Assembly: GCF_000775285.1 (NCBI RefSeq)
Contig: NZ_JJML01000007.1
Location: 62,001 to 126,000 of the forward strand
DNA: 64,000 bases
Direction: 5' to 3'
Source of the DNA: Neosynechococcus sphagnicola sy1
Lineage (GTDB): Bacteria > Cyanobacteriota > Cyanobacteriia > Neosynechococcales > Neosynechococcaceae
Shown: piece after piece, positions 63,403-64,000 of the stretch
Numbering within the stretch: the first letter of the stretch is position 1
Layout of the letters: the number at the start of each line of letters is the position of its first letter
Program-made: the position numbers and the translations under genes
Notes under the pieces: model-generated
What the model was told of the DNA's origin: nothing
The model's database searches: none
The model's input: only the letters and a program-made list of their open reading frames with translations

Positions 63403-64000
63403 ATGGATCGGTTTCACAGGCAACCCTTCATCGGTCAAATTAGCACCGAATACCACGACTGGGAGTTTTTATCTATGGGTCTCAGCACCAGCGCCAGAGC
63501 GCACACCACTGCAAACACTACCCCAAGGTTGGCATCTCGTCTGGTCAATGGCGTGCTCTCGATTAAACCCAGTTTTTAATCTGGCGAAGCAGCAAGCCCG
63601 ACAAATGATGATCAAACGGGCGGCAACCATTGGCATTGACTGGCCCCAGGAGGTGGCGAATCTCTGTGCCCGAGGGGGTGAAATGGCATTCTCACCCCAA
63701 TGGGACGCGGAATTAGCGGCGATCGCCAATCCCTCGCTCACCTATCCTGATTATTACCTGCGCCCCTTCCATGCCTATGAGCAAGGTAACTTAAGCTGGG
63801 AGGCTGCTACAGAAGTTGAAGTCGCTGCCCATGCAGTTCATGCCCGCATCTGGCCGGATGCGGGTGCCCAGGGAGATGCGAGATTACGCCAGAGCTATCA
63901 TGCTGTGGTTCAGGCTCAGGTTTCCCAGCCCCCCCAAGAGATTCTAGATCTGGGATGCAGTGTTGGCATGAGTACCTTGGCGCTGCAAGGCGTTTATCCC
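63403..64000 (+). CDS. Class I SAM-dependent methyltransferase, partial at window end (frameshifted)
   Basis: Starts MDRFHRQPFIGQISTEYHDW. After T5 at 63466-63470 a one-base shift leads to FYLWVSAPAPERTPLQ, SRLNPVFNLAKQQARQMMIK, YPDYYLRPFHAYEQGNLSWE and then the SAM motif ILDLGCSVGMSTLAL just before the window ends. Removing one T gives a continuous frame. The gene runs beyond 64000, so length and substrate are open. Confidence 0.8.

Overview
The window looks like chromosomal DNA of a cyanobacterium. The signs are frequent HIP1-type GCGATCGC octamers, a plant-type [2Fe-2S] ferredoxin, NdhM, a CrtR-type beta-carotene hydroxylase, a BvdR-like biliverdin reductase, cyanobacterial sigma factors (a principal RpoD and one group 2), a fused ArgG/LeuRS-style housekeeping set and several cyanobacteria-typical small families (DUF3155, DUF6439, YggT, pentapeptide repeats). 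A filamentous Leptolyngbya-like or related lineage is plausible, but that is inference only.

Layout. 0-5.9 kb: a PadR regulator divergent from a short-chain dehydrogenase with a perfect operator palindrome between them, a 4Fe-4S/SCP2 protein, then two tandemly duplicated BON-domain membrane proteins flanking a YggT protein. 6-13 kb: gene remnants, DUF3155, argG, a broken-reading leuS, a pentapeptide protein and a 50-aa membrane protein. 13.5-26 kb: central carbon metabolism (pgm, pfkA, gltA, class II fba) mixed with sixA, bvdR, petF, a SpoIID-like protein, ndhM and a divergent EF-G paralogue. 26-34.5 kb: a group 2 sigma factor, a hybrid histidine kinase, an HxlR/CDGSH/pirin module with twin operator-like palindromes, a cysteine desulfurase, folK, a Nudix hydrolase and a photolyase. 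34.5-40.8 kb: an accessory-looking minus-strand cluster: P-type Ca2+-ATPase, ribbon-helix-helix-like protein, second small DNA-binding-like protein, a PD-(D/E)XK nuclease-ParA fusion and a ParB-like protein with two 85-residue repeats. 41-47.8 kb: DUF1269, an IS30 remnant, two copies of a MITE (one inside a small ORF with a TTA target duplication), ArsR, thiO, DUF2252 and an NAD(FAD) oxidoreductase resembling the N-terminal half of cyanobacterial SelD fusions. 48-56 kb: anti-sigma ATPase, pyk, a B12-binding radical SAM protein beside a squalene/phytoene synthase (possible hopanoid link), rpoD and a two-domain PTPS/QueD protein. 57-61.4 kb: an envelope cluster of lipoproteins, solute-binding and vWA domains. 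61.4-64 kb: crtR, a LapA-like membrane protein and the start of a methyltransferase.

A striking property of the whole window is that ten genes, including the essential leuS and pyk, are interrupted by single-base changes: twelve insertions and one deletion, nearly all in homopolymer runs. The simplest reading is sequencing or assembly error rather than gene decay. These genes are therefore listed as one CDS each, with the break position given.

The best candidate for an undescribed system is the nuclease-ParA / ParB-like operon at 35.2-38.0 kb. No tRNA, rRNA or CRISPR array was seen.
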